This document shows, piece after piece, positions 34,200 through 46,029 of a stretch of DNA of 64,000 bases. The notes under the pieces were generated by a model. That model had not been told where the DNA came from and did not search any database. It saw only the letters and a list, made by a program, of their open reading frames with translations. The DNA lies in NCBI GenBank assembly GCA_015680685.1, contig MNCI01017633.1, positions 142,126 through 206,125 of the forward strand. The letters are read 5' to 3'. The position numbers were made by a program, and so were the translations under genes. Source of the DNA: Gnetum montanum. Its lineage: Eukaryota; Streptophyta; Gnetopsida; Gnetales; Gnetaceae. Position 1 is the stretch's first letter. Each line of letters starts with the position of its first letter.

Positions 34200-35430
34200 A
34201 TCAAAAGCCTCTTGACACTTCAAGTCCTAGTTGGAAGTCATAGATTTCTTGAGAAGATGAGAAAGGAGATGATGGTCATTTAGATTACATATAAAACAAT
34301 GGATGGATTGTAGTCTACCATACAAAATATGCATGTTTTTAAGATACCTAGGTGTTAGGAGGTTCATGATTTCTTTAACTTTGTCAGGATCTACCACTAT
34401 ATTATTAGATGAAAATAAAAATCCTATCTTACTTGTTTCCACACCAAAAATTCACTTTTTGGGATTCAAGTGAAGGTTATATTTGTTGCAACAAGTCAAA
34501 ACTAGGTCTAAGCTAGTGGGATGATTGACTGTAATGATAGACCTGACTATTAGATCATTCACATAATCATTGTTAGTTTTAAACATCATGTCACTAAAAA
34601 TAAAGGTCATAGCCCATTGTTATGTTGCTTTAGCATTCTTAAGCCTGAAAGGCATTTTTATGTAATAAAGAATCTCCATGGTATCATGAAAGTTGTGAAA
34701 TTTTAATGCATAGGATTGATTTGAATTTGATTTTAGCCTGGAAAACCATTCATGAAACTAAGTAAAGCATGATCTGTCATTGTGTCTATGAGTTAATTAA
34801 TGCTGGATAGTGAAGCTCACCTTTTAATGTCACTTTGTTGAGGTCATGAAAATCAATGCATATCTTAATAGCTTTTTTTTCTTGGGAACGATCACCATGT
34901 TGGATACCCAATCAGAGTAACCTATGGCATGTATAAATCTAGCATTGTAGAGTTTTGTGATCTCATATTTTAGCTAAGGCTAGATTAGACTTGATTTTTT
35001 GGGATTTTTGCTTGATAGGTTTGGATCCTTCCTCAAGTATGATATTATGTTAGATAAGAATAAGATCAAAGTTTGGCATGTAATCATATCCCTATGTAAA
35101 GGTGATAGAATTTTTTGTAAGTATTTTTAGCATGGATTTCTCAATATCATCAAGTAGGTTTTCCCCTAGGTGTAAGGTCTTTTTCTTATTTTGGATATTT
35201 GTTATAGTGAGCTTTAGTAATGGATCATTAGTCAAAATGGGTTCACGATCCAAGAAGGGAAGGTTAGTTTGAGGAATTAGAATTTCCTTAATGATATTGA
35301 TGGTTGAGATGATAGAATCTAAGGGGTCAATGGGTGAAAAGTCAATCAAATCATCATTGAGAGGTTGAGAGACTTAATCATGAGACCCATTTGAGGTAAG
35401 TAGTTTGTATAGGTGATGAAGTAACTTAGG
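34200..35430 (-). pseudogene. TatA reverse transcriptase, decayed
   Basis: The - strand starts near 35425 with MDPKLLHHLYKLL, then an open connector (35349-35092), YMPNFDLILI, HNIILEEGSKPIKQK, KICIDFHDLNKVTLKGEL and, after decay, FLFSSNNIVVDPDKVKEIMNLL with GRLQSIHCFI at 34442-34270, the standard post-catalytic blocks. The YVDD position is mutated. The connector and RT match TatC RT. Confidence 0.8.
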
Positions 35431-35439
35431 ATCCATGGC

Positions 35440-36290
35440 CTATAAAGCATGAGAGAGAAGGAATTTGTTACAGAAAAGTAGGATTAAAATGAGAAATAGA
35501 GTTAGGAAAGATTTCAAGTTTTCTTGCACAAAATAGGAAGAGTTAGAAAAATAAATAAATAAATAAATAAAATATAAAAAGAATTTAAAATTTTTCACGG
35601 TAGAGAGTAAGGGGAAAATTTTCTAAGGTCTAGAAAAGTTAGAGAATTTCATGTGGCATGGAGTTGAGGTGGAGGGTTTAGAAAAATTTTGTAAGTTTTC
35701 ATGGAAAAAAACTAAGGCCTAAAACTTTCTAAGGTTGAAATATTGAAAGTTGAGCATGAAAAATTTTCTAAGTATGAAGCATGAGATTAAGAAGAGGAAA
35801 CATTAGTATCATTGGTTGTGCTTTAGCTTATATGTTTTTGCTAAATGTGATATATCTACATTAAAATGTACTTGCATGAATATTTGCATAGGAATTGAGA
35901 ACTATGGTATAGGGAACTATTGTTTGTGGATTTTCTATTTTATGCATTTATGTATTTATGGTTTTCTATGTCTATGGGATTTTTAAGGTTTTTTTTTTAT
36001 TTTTTTTTATTTTCTATGTTTGTAAATTTGTAATTTTTTAAAGGAAAAAATGAAGTAAACACTAAACAAAACATGTGATAAAATGTGATACAAAGAAGAG
36101 TAAACACTAGAGTAAGATGATTATTAAGATTGGGATACACAAGCATATATGATTGAAAATAAAAAGGTGAAATAATTGAAATAATGTAAATAAGCTAAAA
36201 CTAATTTCATATTAAGAAAAATACACAAACATAAAAGATAAACAAGGATAAAAAAGTGAATGAAGAAAAAGGATTTAAGGCTATGATGCC
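35440..36290 (-). other. TatA protease-RT spacer
   Basis: AT-rich, frame-free stretch with repeated AAAATTTTCTAAG-like words and an (AAAT)n run near 35550-35572. It separates the protease part from RT on the - strand, as an intron does in Ogre-type elements; no clear splice pair was chosen. Confidence 0.45.
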
Positions 36291-36299
36291 TTAGCAATG

Positions 36300-37110
36300 G
36301 ATTTTCTAGCATCAAACCTAGTGGGAACCTTCATGCTCTTGATGAATTCAACAATGTCTAACTCACCAAATCCTAAATTCACAAATTCATAAGTTCTAGT
36401 TGACCAAGGAATAATTTTATTGGCTTCTTTATTTTTTTTAGTTTAGGACATTTGATCAATAAGAGTAGGTTTAGATCCTAAGCTAGTCTCTTCCAATATA
36501 GCTAATCATGAGATATCTAGGACTTTAGGATTAACACACAAGATTATTTTTCTATCTTTACAAGAAAGTGTATTTCTTGATGCAAGGGTGATGAAGAGCA
36601 TGATAGTATGCTAACCAACATTGTCTTGGAATAGCATTGATTCTAGATGAATCTCTAATAATAGTAAATATCACCTCTAACATGATCATAATCCCTATAG
36701 AATAAGGGAATTCTATCACTTCTAGGATTTATACTCTAGAACCATGAAATAAAACTAGAGAAAAATTATAGTTAGAGTATATGACCTCTTTTTTGAGGCT
36801 AAGATGCTTAATGATTGCCCATGATATGACATTGGTTCCATCTCTATTATTCATATGCATTAATGGTAGTAACACATTATCTCCAATCCATATGGTGATG
36901 TAAATTGAAAGTTGGAACACAAAAACCATTGTAGGATGTATTTTGATGGTTTATTCCCTAAAGACCAAATAGTCAACTTCATAGCATAGAGGATTAAGCA
37001 TCGATAAGATCGCATGAACATGAGCTTGAATGTTTGCAGGTACCATGATAGACTTTAGTACCTCCTCTAATACTAAGTGATGTTCGTTTGAAGTCGAAAT
37101 CAAGTCAAAG
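36300..37110 (-). pseudogene. TatA aspartic protease, decayed
   Basis: The open run 36929-36729 (-) aligns with TatB protease: SIYITIWIGDNVLLPLMHMNN then RDGTNVISWAIIKHLSL, where the catalytic Asp region is damaged (DDG is represented by NRDG). The frame ends FHGSRV as TatB has FNGSHV. Downstream about 45 further residues are readable to 36300. Confidence 0.6.
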
Positions 37111-37329
37111 AGAAAAATATTTATCCTTTTTAACTTATGGAAGCAACAATTTGGGACACAACATTATTTCTAGAAGTTGGATTTTTGGAAGCTAGTGCAA
37201 GGAAAACATCATCAAATGTGGTTGGTAGAGTTGAGATGACAATGAAAATAGGGGATTTGCATTTGATGCATCTCGAAATGAAATTTTATTTTTGTTTGGC
37301 CTACTAGCCATTTCCTTCTCTTTCTCCTT

Positions 37330-39650
37330 ATCATTAGTTTATCCCTCCTTTTGAGCCCTTATGAGGATTCTAATAGGTGAAGTAGGGGTGGGAAGCATAG
37401 GAGGCTCTTGTGACTTTAGTGGAGAGAAAGGATGATATGTTGGACACATAGCGTAGGACAAGAAAAAAGGATAATGAATAGGTTGAGTAGGTGTGAGAAC
37501 TCTATTTCTTAGGGAAAGGAAGAATAAGAGAAAGTATGCTAAGATGGTAGGAACTTCATCATAGTGAGTCATATTAGTAACTACTGGAGCCCTTTTTATG
37601 TTTGGGGGAGGAGGGGCATTAGCATCATTCCAAGGGAGATTGATTACAAAAGACTTATTAGGCCTAGATAGCGTAAAATGAGAGGATGAGGAAGACTGGT
37701 AATAGTAGGAATCCATTTGGACAACAAAGGGAGATCATGGCCCATTTTGTTTGGATTCTAAATGGAAGGTTGAAATTCTCCTTGAAAGGGAATTTAGAGG
37801 GTCTTGATAAATTTGCATGTTTTGGTTACTAGTTGGATAAGAGCATTGAACATGATTTCTCCTTTTTCTACCAGTACCTAAACATCATCTTTAAGGGTGT
37901 TACTATCCTCAGTATCATGGCATGACACCTTATGATAGTAGTAAAAATTATTGGGATTATACCACTTAGGAATAAATGGTTGTCCTCTCACATGTTGGGA
38001 AGGGCTAATGGCTAAGGTTTGAAGCCTTTTGAATCACACCCTCATTTTTTTTGTCAAACTTGCTTAAGCATTATGTGTTTTTCCTTTAGTAGCATGCTAT
38101 ATAGTTGCATGTGTGTCATTAGAAATTTATGATACTTTGATTGATCTTTTTGTGACCTCCTTGATTGCCCACCATTATTGAATACATTTTGTCCATCATC
38201 ATTGGGCTTTAGATTGGAGCTTGCATCCTTGTTCCTATCATTACTTCCATTGCTTGATGATGAACCTACTACCATTTGATGCATCAAATCCATTATTTAA
38301 CTAGTGTTTTGGATGGACTTATCCTTACCTACTACTTTATTTACTTTATTTTTTAAGTTGACCCACTCTGGATCATTGCATGAAAGAACCACCTCCTCAA
38401 TGTGTTTAGTGGAGGTGACTGCATCATGGAGGCTAAGTGGCTTGGGGTAGACCAACTTCCCTCTAATATAGTCATTGAAAGTTCCTTCAAAAACATATAG
38501 CAACTAGTTGTTAGGTAATTAATGTGTAAGGTCCATGGTCACTGATGTTCACCTAGCGATGAACTTGAAGATAGATTCATTAAGAGCCTATTTGATAGCC
38601 AAAAGTTTTGTAAAGTACCATCCTTAGTAATATTGTACTTGAACCTCTAAATGAAGGTAGTGAAGAGCTACACCAAGGAGGTGATAGATCTATGGGGGAG
38701 TGATCTATATCATTCAAGTGATTTACTAGTCAAGAAGTTAGAAAAGCTTCTAAGGATGATGTGGGGGTAAGCAACATGCATTCATTATAGAAGATAATGA
38801 CATGGTTCAAAATATCAAATTCTTTGATATACTTAGTAAAATTTGATAATGAAAGATCTTTTGGAACTTAAGTGGGAAAAATCAATAGATTGATGGGATC
38901 AATAAGGAGGTGTGCGATAGAAATGGTAAACCTACCATCATGCAATGTTGTGGCTTTTTGCATTTGATCTTCATTCACTTGAAGCCTAGACATGAGGTCT
39001 TGTAGTAATAGAATTAATTTAGGTGCAACACTAGAATTAATGAAACCATAGCATTACCCAAAATGGGATTTTGATAGGGTAAAAGTAATTGTGGTGGTAT
39101 AATTATTGACATGAGAATTTGAGATGTGCTATACTAGGGCACATGCTACATAGGTGGAAAAAATGGTAGTGAGACTTGCATTGATTCATTTTGTAGCATA
39201 TGTGACATTGGTTGAAAAGGGTTTAACATTTAAGTAGAATTTGGAAGATGGGATGATGGATTAATGGAACTATTATTTAGAAAGAAACTATATGCTAATG
39301 GCATACTAGTTACTAGTGGAATTATGATAGCACGATTAATTGTAGTGGATAGTGAGATAAAAATGTTTTGTAGTGTGGGCATTGAAAAAGGATTTGAGGC
39401 ATTGATGAGGTTCACAAACTATGTTATGGGAGTGTTTTATGGATGAAAAGGATATGTAGGAAGAGTAACATGAGGAGGCTCTTCATCATTGTCATCGTGA
39501 ACACTGATATCTCCACTTTGCTTATTCAGTTCATCATGAAACTGGAAATTCAAATTGCTAATATTGTTGTAGGGGTTCCCAATGATATGTTCCTCAATAT
39601 TACTTTCCATGGCCTATATTTCATCCTTTTCTAGTAAAAATTCTACAAGC
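37330..39650 (-). pseudogene. TatA gag, decayed
   Basis: Several open runs (38503-38297, 38293-38054, 37716-37339) share the order of TatB gag. The block FNDYIRGKLVYPKPLSLHDAV, then TKHIEEVVLSCNDPEWV, equals the TatB stretch NDFVKSKLYYLKA / DIEEVAQSSNDPAYV. A Ser-rich tail and FVINLPWNDANAPPPP follow. The N-terminal part (39.6-38.5 kb) is heavily broken. The zinc knuckle is not readable. Confidence 0.7.
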
Positions 39651-39984
39651 ATGGCTTAGTTAGACTAGGTGAGCTTGATGGGTTAGTTTGGGTTGAGTAG
39701 AAAAGGTTCCAAACCATTGGATACCTCATATTCAACCATCCTTCTTAGCTTGCTTTTAAGAAATGCAATTCTTAGTTTCCTTTTTGCACATGCAACTTTG
39801 TAGTCATTCTGCATCATGGGTGTTATAAGTACTTGATCTTTTCACATTTTCATCAACTTATGGATTTGAGAGCCTTAGGAGAATTCAAATCCTTTCCTTA
39901 TCATGATGTCAAAGAGAGCCTCCTACACAAACTTAGAAAAAGAAAAAAGGATCAAGTGCAAATGAGAACACTAGAAATCCAATT
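39651..39984 (-). other. TatA 5' leader
   Basis: Lies between the primer site and gag. No feature seen beyond decayed AT-rich sequence; a 61-codon + strand frame here looks accidental. Confidence 0.4.
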
Positions 39985-40004
39985 GGCCCTCCTTCCAATG
40001 CTAA
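39985..40004 (-). promoter_or_regulatory. Primer binding site of TatA
   Basis: TTTAGCATTGGAAGGAGGGC on -, starting three bases inside the LTR border. It corresponds to the TatB site TTGGCGCTAGAAGGATGGC, with transitions at CpG positions. Confidence 0.55.
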
Positions 40005-40007
40005 AAA

Positions 40008-42941
40008 TTTTCATATAGAAATGTTCTTTACACCTCTACAAGGACACCTCTATGAACTAAGTGTTGAGATACTTAGTGCATGGTTGTAAATTCTCTTCAG
40101 ATCAATGTAACCCTTGATATGGTATCGATTATGAAATGAAGGGGTATGATCTTCCAATTAAATATGGACTTATCCTATTACACATGAACCAAAAATGATA
40201 GAGAATGATAAAAAGTAATGTTTTTAATGTTAAAAATGACTAAGTATAAAATTACAGGAAAAATAATAGTATGGATTATTGGAAAATAAATTAAGTGAAG
40301 AATTGGCTATGAATGATGGAATAAAAAACTAAGTGTAAAATATGGATAAAAATCATAAAATATTAAAATAGTATAAGTATAATGTAAAAGGAAGGATCTC
40401 ATTTCCCTCCCTAAATGATGAAGTTTTTATGCTAAAAAACTACTAAGTATAAAAAGGTTGAAGATTTGACCAAGTATAGAATGTGATGTGGGAGATAGAA
40501 AAAATTCTAAGTATATAACTTATATAAAATCATATAAAATGTTGTAATATTAATATTATTATGTAGAGAGAAGGATGTCAAATCCATCCCCAAAAAATGA
40601 AATTTGTATGTGGAAAAATGTCAAAGTATAAAATGCTGAAAATTTAACTAAGTATAGAATGTGATGTGGGAGATAGAAACAATTTTAAGTATATAACTTA
40701 TATAAAATCATATAAAATGTTGAAATATTAATATTATTATGTAGAGAGAAGGATGTTAGATCCCTTCCCAAAAAATAAAATTTTTATGTGGAAAAATTAG
40801 CAAGTGTAAAATGTGAAAACCTTGGTTAAGTATAGAATGTAATGTAAGAGATAGAAAAGATTCTAAGTATAAAATACAAGTAAACGAGCATTGAATGATA
40901 AGAGTGAGATGCTTTGATATGGTGAAAAGGTCTCAAATCCTTTTTTTTTAAATAATAAAATGCTTTATTGATGAGTTACAAAGTGTTCACCTCCTATGGA
41001 GGGTCAAACTACAAATGATGGGAGAAAAATGTAAGTATGATAGAATTGTAAAAAAAGCTTAGCTCTTAGAGCAAAGTGTGGAATTGAACCTCTGTAGGGT
41101 TTTGTGGTGGATGGAGAAAACATAGGTGCAATCTAGAGTCAATTTCAAGCCAAAATGGGGTTGTTTTGGCCAAGGTTCCTATCACTAACATTAAGCTAAA
41201 AAATTTTAACTTTATAAAGTGTTGCAGAAGCCTAAAAATTCTATCTCTAAAAGTGATGCTAAAGGTGTAGAAGGTGTTGAGAAGCATGTGGGTGCTATGG
41301 TGGTGGTAAGAACTTGTACTTTTAATCTCTCAAAATTTGACAAATGCTCTCAAATCTCAAAAGATCTGATCTAAAACTCATGTTTTGAGCTTATATTTAT
41401 AGGATAAGAATTGCCAAATTTAACTTAGGGTTGTTAAAACTAAACTCAAAGTTAAGTGCAATTTATTGTTAAGTTTGAAAATAACAAGTTTGGTCTTTAG
41501 ATTTAGCATAGGTTGTAACCTATCAAGATGATGCTAACATTGACATTGATGTCAACGATGACATAGATGTTGATGCTAATGAAATAGCAACATAAGTTCC
41601 TAAAGTTAGAAAAAGTTTTGACAATTTTTCTAGCCAAAAATTCTAACACTAAAAGGGCTAAAATTTACCCTAAAATGCATCATGATGGTAATTTTGAAGT
41701 GCTAAGAGACTCATAGACAAGTGTAAAGCTATGAACTTGGTGTATGAAATGATTTAAAGATGTCGAGATGAGTTCTAATCTTGCCAATGTTCCATATCCA
41801 AAAATGCTAATTTTCCAAGTTTTAGAAACTTGCAAGAAGTGCAAACTCTAGAAGCCTGGAGCATTGGAATTGTTGCTGATGAGTCTTCTTGGCCTTGGGG
41901 ATCCATGGTACATATCGAAATAAAGTTTTGGAAATATTTGGAAGTCTCAATGATGGTGATATTGGCACTGCCAGTTTCTAGAGTTAGAAAAAATCTTAAC
42001 AATTTTTTGGCCCAGAATTCTAACTCTAAAAAGATTGAAATTAATCCTAAAATGCATGAGGTTAGTAATTTTGAAGCATTGAGAGACTCGTAGACTAGTG
42101 AAAAGTTGTAAACCTAGTGTATGGGATGATTTAAAGATGCTTAGATGAGTTCTAATCTTACCAATATCCCATACTTAGCCAAAAATGCTAATTTTTCAAT
42201 TTCTAGAAAATTTACAAAAATGTGCAAATTTTGGAAGCTTGGAGCATCAAAACTACTACCAATGAGTCATCTTGGCATTGGGGGTCCATGGAACATGTCA
42301 AAACATAGTTTTGATGAGATTTTGGGGTCTCAAAAATGGTGATTCTAGTACTAATGTTGATGTTACATCTGATGTAGCATTAACATTAGTTCCTAGAGTT
42401 AGAAAAGATTATGACAATTTTCAAGATTTTTCCAAAGTTCCTAGAATTGAAGCCAAAAAGTTGGGATATGGCCTTGAATGGTTCCTAGAGTTCTTAGAAG
42501 TTCAAAAATATTTCTTGCAAGGTTATTTTTGGGGCATTTTGTGATGTGGTATTGAAGAAAACCCAATTTAACATCCCTTCTTCTCCAACACTTAGAAAAA
42601 GTTTGACCTTGGGATCTCAAGGTCAAACTGTTAAATTTTTTGAATTCAAACTCTATGATGTTAGGGAAGCTTAGGATGTGCCATTGGTGGTCCTACATGA
42701 TGCAGAATCTACAATAGCTCCAACAGTTGAAAAAATTTTGGTTCCAAAGTTTTTTGGAGATCATGAAATATTTAGTGCATAAGTTATATTATGAACTTAG
42801 ATGGCTCTCGATGGTTATCAAGAGATGAGAATGTTTTTTGTGATGATGTATTTGGGGGATTTGATGCTTAAATTCTCATGGAAGGAGGTTGAAACCACAT
42901 TTAGCTTCATTTCAAAGTGAAGCAAAAAAGTGGGTACAACA
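40008..42941 (-). repeat. 5' LTR of TatA
   Basis: Partner of 1070-3310. Its extra length comes from tandem growth: a unit of about 177 bp repeated near 40480 and 40660, and a unit of about 370 bp repeated near 41660 and 42035, with a partial third copy after 42300. The GACTAAGTATAAAAT word array is at about 40240-40880. Confidence 0.85.
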
Positions 42942-44271
42942 TAAAGAAAGCCAATTTCTTGTAGGATAACAGATAATGTCAAGTTAGATTTTCAAGGGGA
43001 AGCTTAAAAGTGTTTGATTCCTAATGTAAAACTTGAACAAATTTTAGTGGTAGTAGCACAACATGTTTCTAGAATAGCATCAACACAATCTTGGTCTTGA
43101 TTTAATTCTAAATATGGGGTAGCTAGAGTTAAGTTAAAAACATAAAAATATCCAATAGTTATCAAGCTTTAAAAGAATTTGATTTAGAATAAAAATAGAT
43201 AGTTAATTAAAGAGAGAAAAGAAAAAAAAATTCTAGAAGTTGCTTCATCAAAGAGAAAGTTTGAAACTAAAATTTTCCTTTCTTATGATTTTGCAATTTT
43301 ATCAAAATTTGTTTCAAGGCATGGATCAGATGATAGGATATTAGCAAGATAATGACAATATTTTCATCTTCTATGAGGATACTATGAAAGGCATCAAAAT
43401 AATAACCTCAGGTAAAGCACTTGATGCCTTTAGTATGGTAGATAGTTTGGAAAAATCTAAATCTCCAAATTGGTTTAGATAAAGAATGGTCCATTAAGAG
43501 AGCTTTTTTTCTCTTCAAAAAATGAGATAGATTTGATATAAATAGCTATAGGTTGATTGTAATCAGTAATATTTTTTCCAAGGTTTTGACAAATATTCTT
43601 GAGATGAAGACTGGAAAATATACATAAGAAAAAAATTGTTGAGTAGTTTCAAAAATTGGGTTTAGACGTCATCATTCTACTATTGATCACATCATTACAT
43701 TAAAATATATTATTGATTGTGCAAAAGGGAAAAAGAAAAAAAAATTAATTTCTTTTTGGATTTCTCTAAAACATATGATTTAGTTATTCGAAGAAAGTTA
43801 TGGAAGCAATTACAACACATAGGTACTGTTGCATCTTTACTAACTACTATTCAAAGTCTTTACTAAGAACTATATATATATATATATACCATATATTACA
43901 ACTCCCATAAAAATGTTTTATTGCATAGTAGTATTGGGGTGAAACAAGGCTACCTTTTTCACCTACACTTTTTGGTATTTTTAGTGATGAAATTGAGGAT
44001 TGGATGTAGAAAATTCCAAATAGATATTGCATTAAAATTAATGATTACTTTATTAATATTTTATTGTATGTTGATGATGTAGCTCTTATTTCCAACTCTA
44101 AGGAAGGCATGTAACAAATGCTTATTATTTTGGATGATTCTTGCCAATGTTTTAAAGTGAAAGTTAATATGCAAAAACTTAAAATTATGGTGTGTGACAC
44201 CAAGAATAATTATTACTCTTTCACTATTGGAAAGGACCTAGTAAATATATCACTAATCTATAGATACCTTA
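42942..44271 (+). pseudogene. LINE reverse transcriptase, decayed
   Basis: Continues the LINE from 1064. The + strand shows SYRLIVISNIFSKVLTNILE, GFRRHHSTIDHIITLKYIID, then GVKQGY with the Q-G pair, a hydrophobic stretch and LLYVDDVALISNS containing the YVDD catalytic motif (44070-44085). This is a L1-group LINE RT by motif order. TatC cut it at 44271. Upstream, 42947-43500 holds the less conserved region after the endonuclease. Confidence 0.85.
43871..43888. repeat. (TA)n microsatellite
   Basis: About nine TA dinucleotides inside the LINE RT. Confidence 0.9.
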
Positions 44272-45230
44272 TGTTGGAACCAAAAACCTCAATTACTGGA
44301 ATGAAAGCCAAGGATCCTAGATGCAAGTAGTTCCCCAACCTTGAATCCCTAGAGCCTTCATGATAAAAATGGGATTCAGGGCACCTTGGCCGGTCCAGAA
44401 GATCAACTAGGAACTTAGGAGATGAAAAACATCAAAATATGAATAGATCCAAATAATGCACAAATAATAAGTTTAATTTTCTTGAACACAAAAATCAAAA
44501 TTTAAAACTTTATCAAGAAAAGAATAAAGAATAAGTTAGAGAAATGTCTACAAATGGTGCCTAGATGAGTAAAAAAGGGAGGGTTCACTTGTGCAAGAGT
44601 TTAAAGCTCGTTGAAGATAATGTAATGTGCTTCATGATCCAAGTGATAAGCCACTCTTGATGCTATCAAACCTTCCTTCACTACTACAATTCTCTATTTT
44701 CAAGCTGGGTCACTCAAGGCTATAATGCTTCCATGCTGGGATTCAAGAGAATGCAAGTATGGGAACTTACAAGAGCTCTTGAGTGCTTGAAAATGCCCCA
44801 AGTGTGGAATTGTGAAAAATGGATGAATCCTTGGTGAGAATTTGCTTTTTGAAAAATGCTCCACTTTGTCAAAAATGTTGAACCTTTAAATGGTGTTGAA
44901 GGCTAACTTTTATAGGATCTTTGGGCCATGAATGGAGCTGCAAATTGGCTATGATTTGGCTACAAATTTGTTGCAAATTTAGGTGAGTTGGGTGTCTAAA
45001 TTTGTGGGTTTACTATACATAGTAAGTGCTTTCCACCATGACCATTCCATTTACTATAAATAGTAATTAGGGCACACCTTTCACACTAGAGATGAATCTT
45101 CCACGCTAAGCTCTCCACCATGCTTGTTGAAGTGGTCGGTCAATGTTGAAGTGCATGAATTAATGAATTTTTCTTCTTGCAACTTTCATGCTAGGGGATT
45201 GAATTTTTCATGTTGGAAAGAAAGCTTTTC

Positions 45231-45360
45231 AGGCTAGGGGAAAAGTTTCTAAGCTGGGGGGAGGGGAAACTTTCTAGGTTAAGGGGAAAGTTTCCAATCT
45301 AGGGGGAAACTTTCTAGGCTAGGGGGAAAGTTTTCAAGCTAGGGGAAAGTTTCCAAGTTG
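45231..45360. repeat. Minisatellite, unit CTAGGGGGAAAGTTTCC-like
   Basis: Six or so degenerate units of about 20-25 bp in the TatC LTR, alternating AAAGTTTC and AAACTTTC. Confidence 0.75.
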
Positions 45361-45546
45361 TGCATTTGGTCTCCACGTTGAAGAGAGGAAAGTCTCCAAA
45401 CCCCCCATCCTTCCACACTAGGGGTAGGTGAGATCTATTCCCTATATGTGTTTCTAACATAGAAAAAAGCATACCCTCCCCCACCTATAAAACCCATCAA
45501 ATTTCTTTTTCTGACATTCCAAAAGGCATTTTTGACCACCCCCCCC

Positions 45547-45558
45547 NNNNNNNNNNNN
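45547..45558. other. Assembly gap (12 N) after a C run
   Basis: N run directly after about eight C bases, typical of a homopolymer sequencing failure. Confidence 1.
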
Positions 45559-45779
45559 CTTGAAAGCCCAAATATAAACACTAGGTGACTTTTTTCACTT
45601 GGGAAATGAGGCTTTAACACTTATGAAGTGTTTTTCAACCCCAAAAGTATAAAGAATGTGAAATTACCCATTGTAGGTTATAATTTTTACATTTACAATG
45701 AAATTTTTCCTTGGGTTTTATGGGGTGAAAGCTAAATGATGAATATTGGCTATAACATGCAAAATTTTGTGGTGTTTCA

Positions 45780-45797
45780 ATGGTTCCTCTTTGTTGG
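45780..45797 (-). promoter_or_regulatory. Polypurine tract of TatC
   Basis: CCAACAAAGAGGAACCAT on -, followed by the LTR start TGAAACACC. Near-identical to TatB. Confidence 0.7.
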
Positions 45798-45904
45798 TGC
45801 TTGGAGGATTGACCCAAGAGGCATCAACAAAGAATACAAAACATCATTGCATATTATAATGTTACAATGCACAGGCCACATGAGAATCAGGCTATTCAAG
45901 TCAT

Positions 45905-45990
45905 CAATGTTGCTAGTTTACAGCCGTGGTATGCCATGGTACCAGTTTAAGGCCCTGGTAGGGCATGTTTGCTAGTTTAAGATCATACTA
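45905..45990 (-). repeat. Three copies of the AGTTTAAGGC motif
   Basis: TAGTTTACAGCC, CAGTTTAAGGCC and TAGTTTAAGATC, spaced about 35 bp, next to the 3' end of TatC pol. See the array in TatB. Confidence 0.6.
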
Positions 45991-46029
45991 GACCATTGAA
46001 AGTAGGCTCACTTCTTGACAATTTGTTGG

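Larger units (their letters stand above)
1070..42941 (-). mobile_element. TatA: Ty3/gypsy Tat-like element (host of the nest)
   Basis: Outer LTR element on the - strand. LTRs lie at 40008-42941 (5') and 1070-3310 (3'). Flanks are CAAAG (1065-1069) and TAAAG (42942-42946), a 5-bp TSD with one transition. Internal order on the - strand is gag (about 39650-37330), protease, spacer, reverse transcriptase, then the C-terminal end of integrase (33800-33611). The RNase H and integrase core are missing. AthA is inserted in its 3' tail at 3380/32793. The paired LTRs, TSD, primer site and LINE reading-frame continuity all agree. Confidence 0.88.
44272..45779 (-). repeat. 3' LTR of TatC
   Basis: Starts TGTTGGAACC. 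Its end matches TatB in GTGGTGTTTCA. It contains a minisatellite at 45231-45360 and an assembly gap at 45547-45558. No partner LTR is present, so its left boundary rests on the TG start and the end of LINE sequence. Confidence 0.7.
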
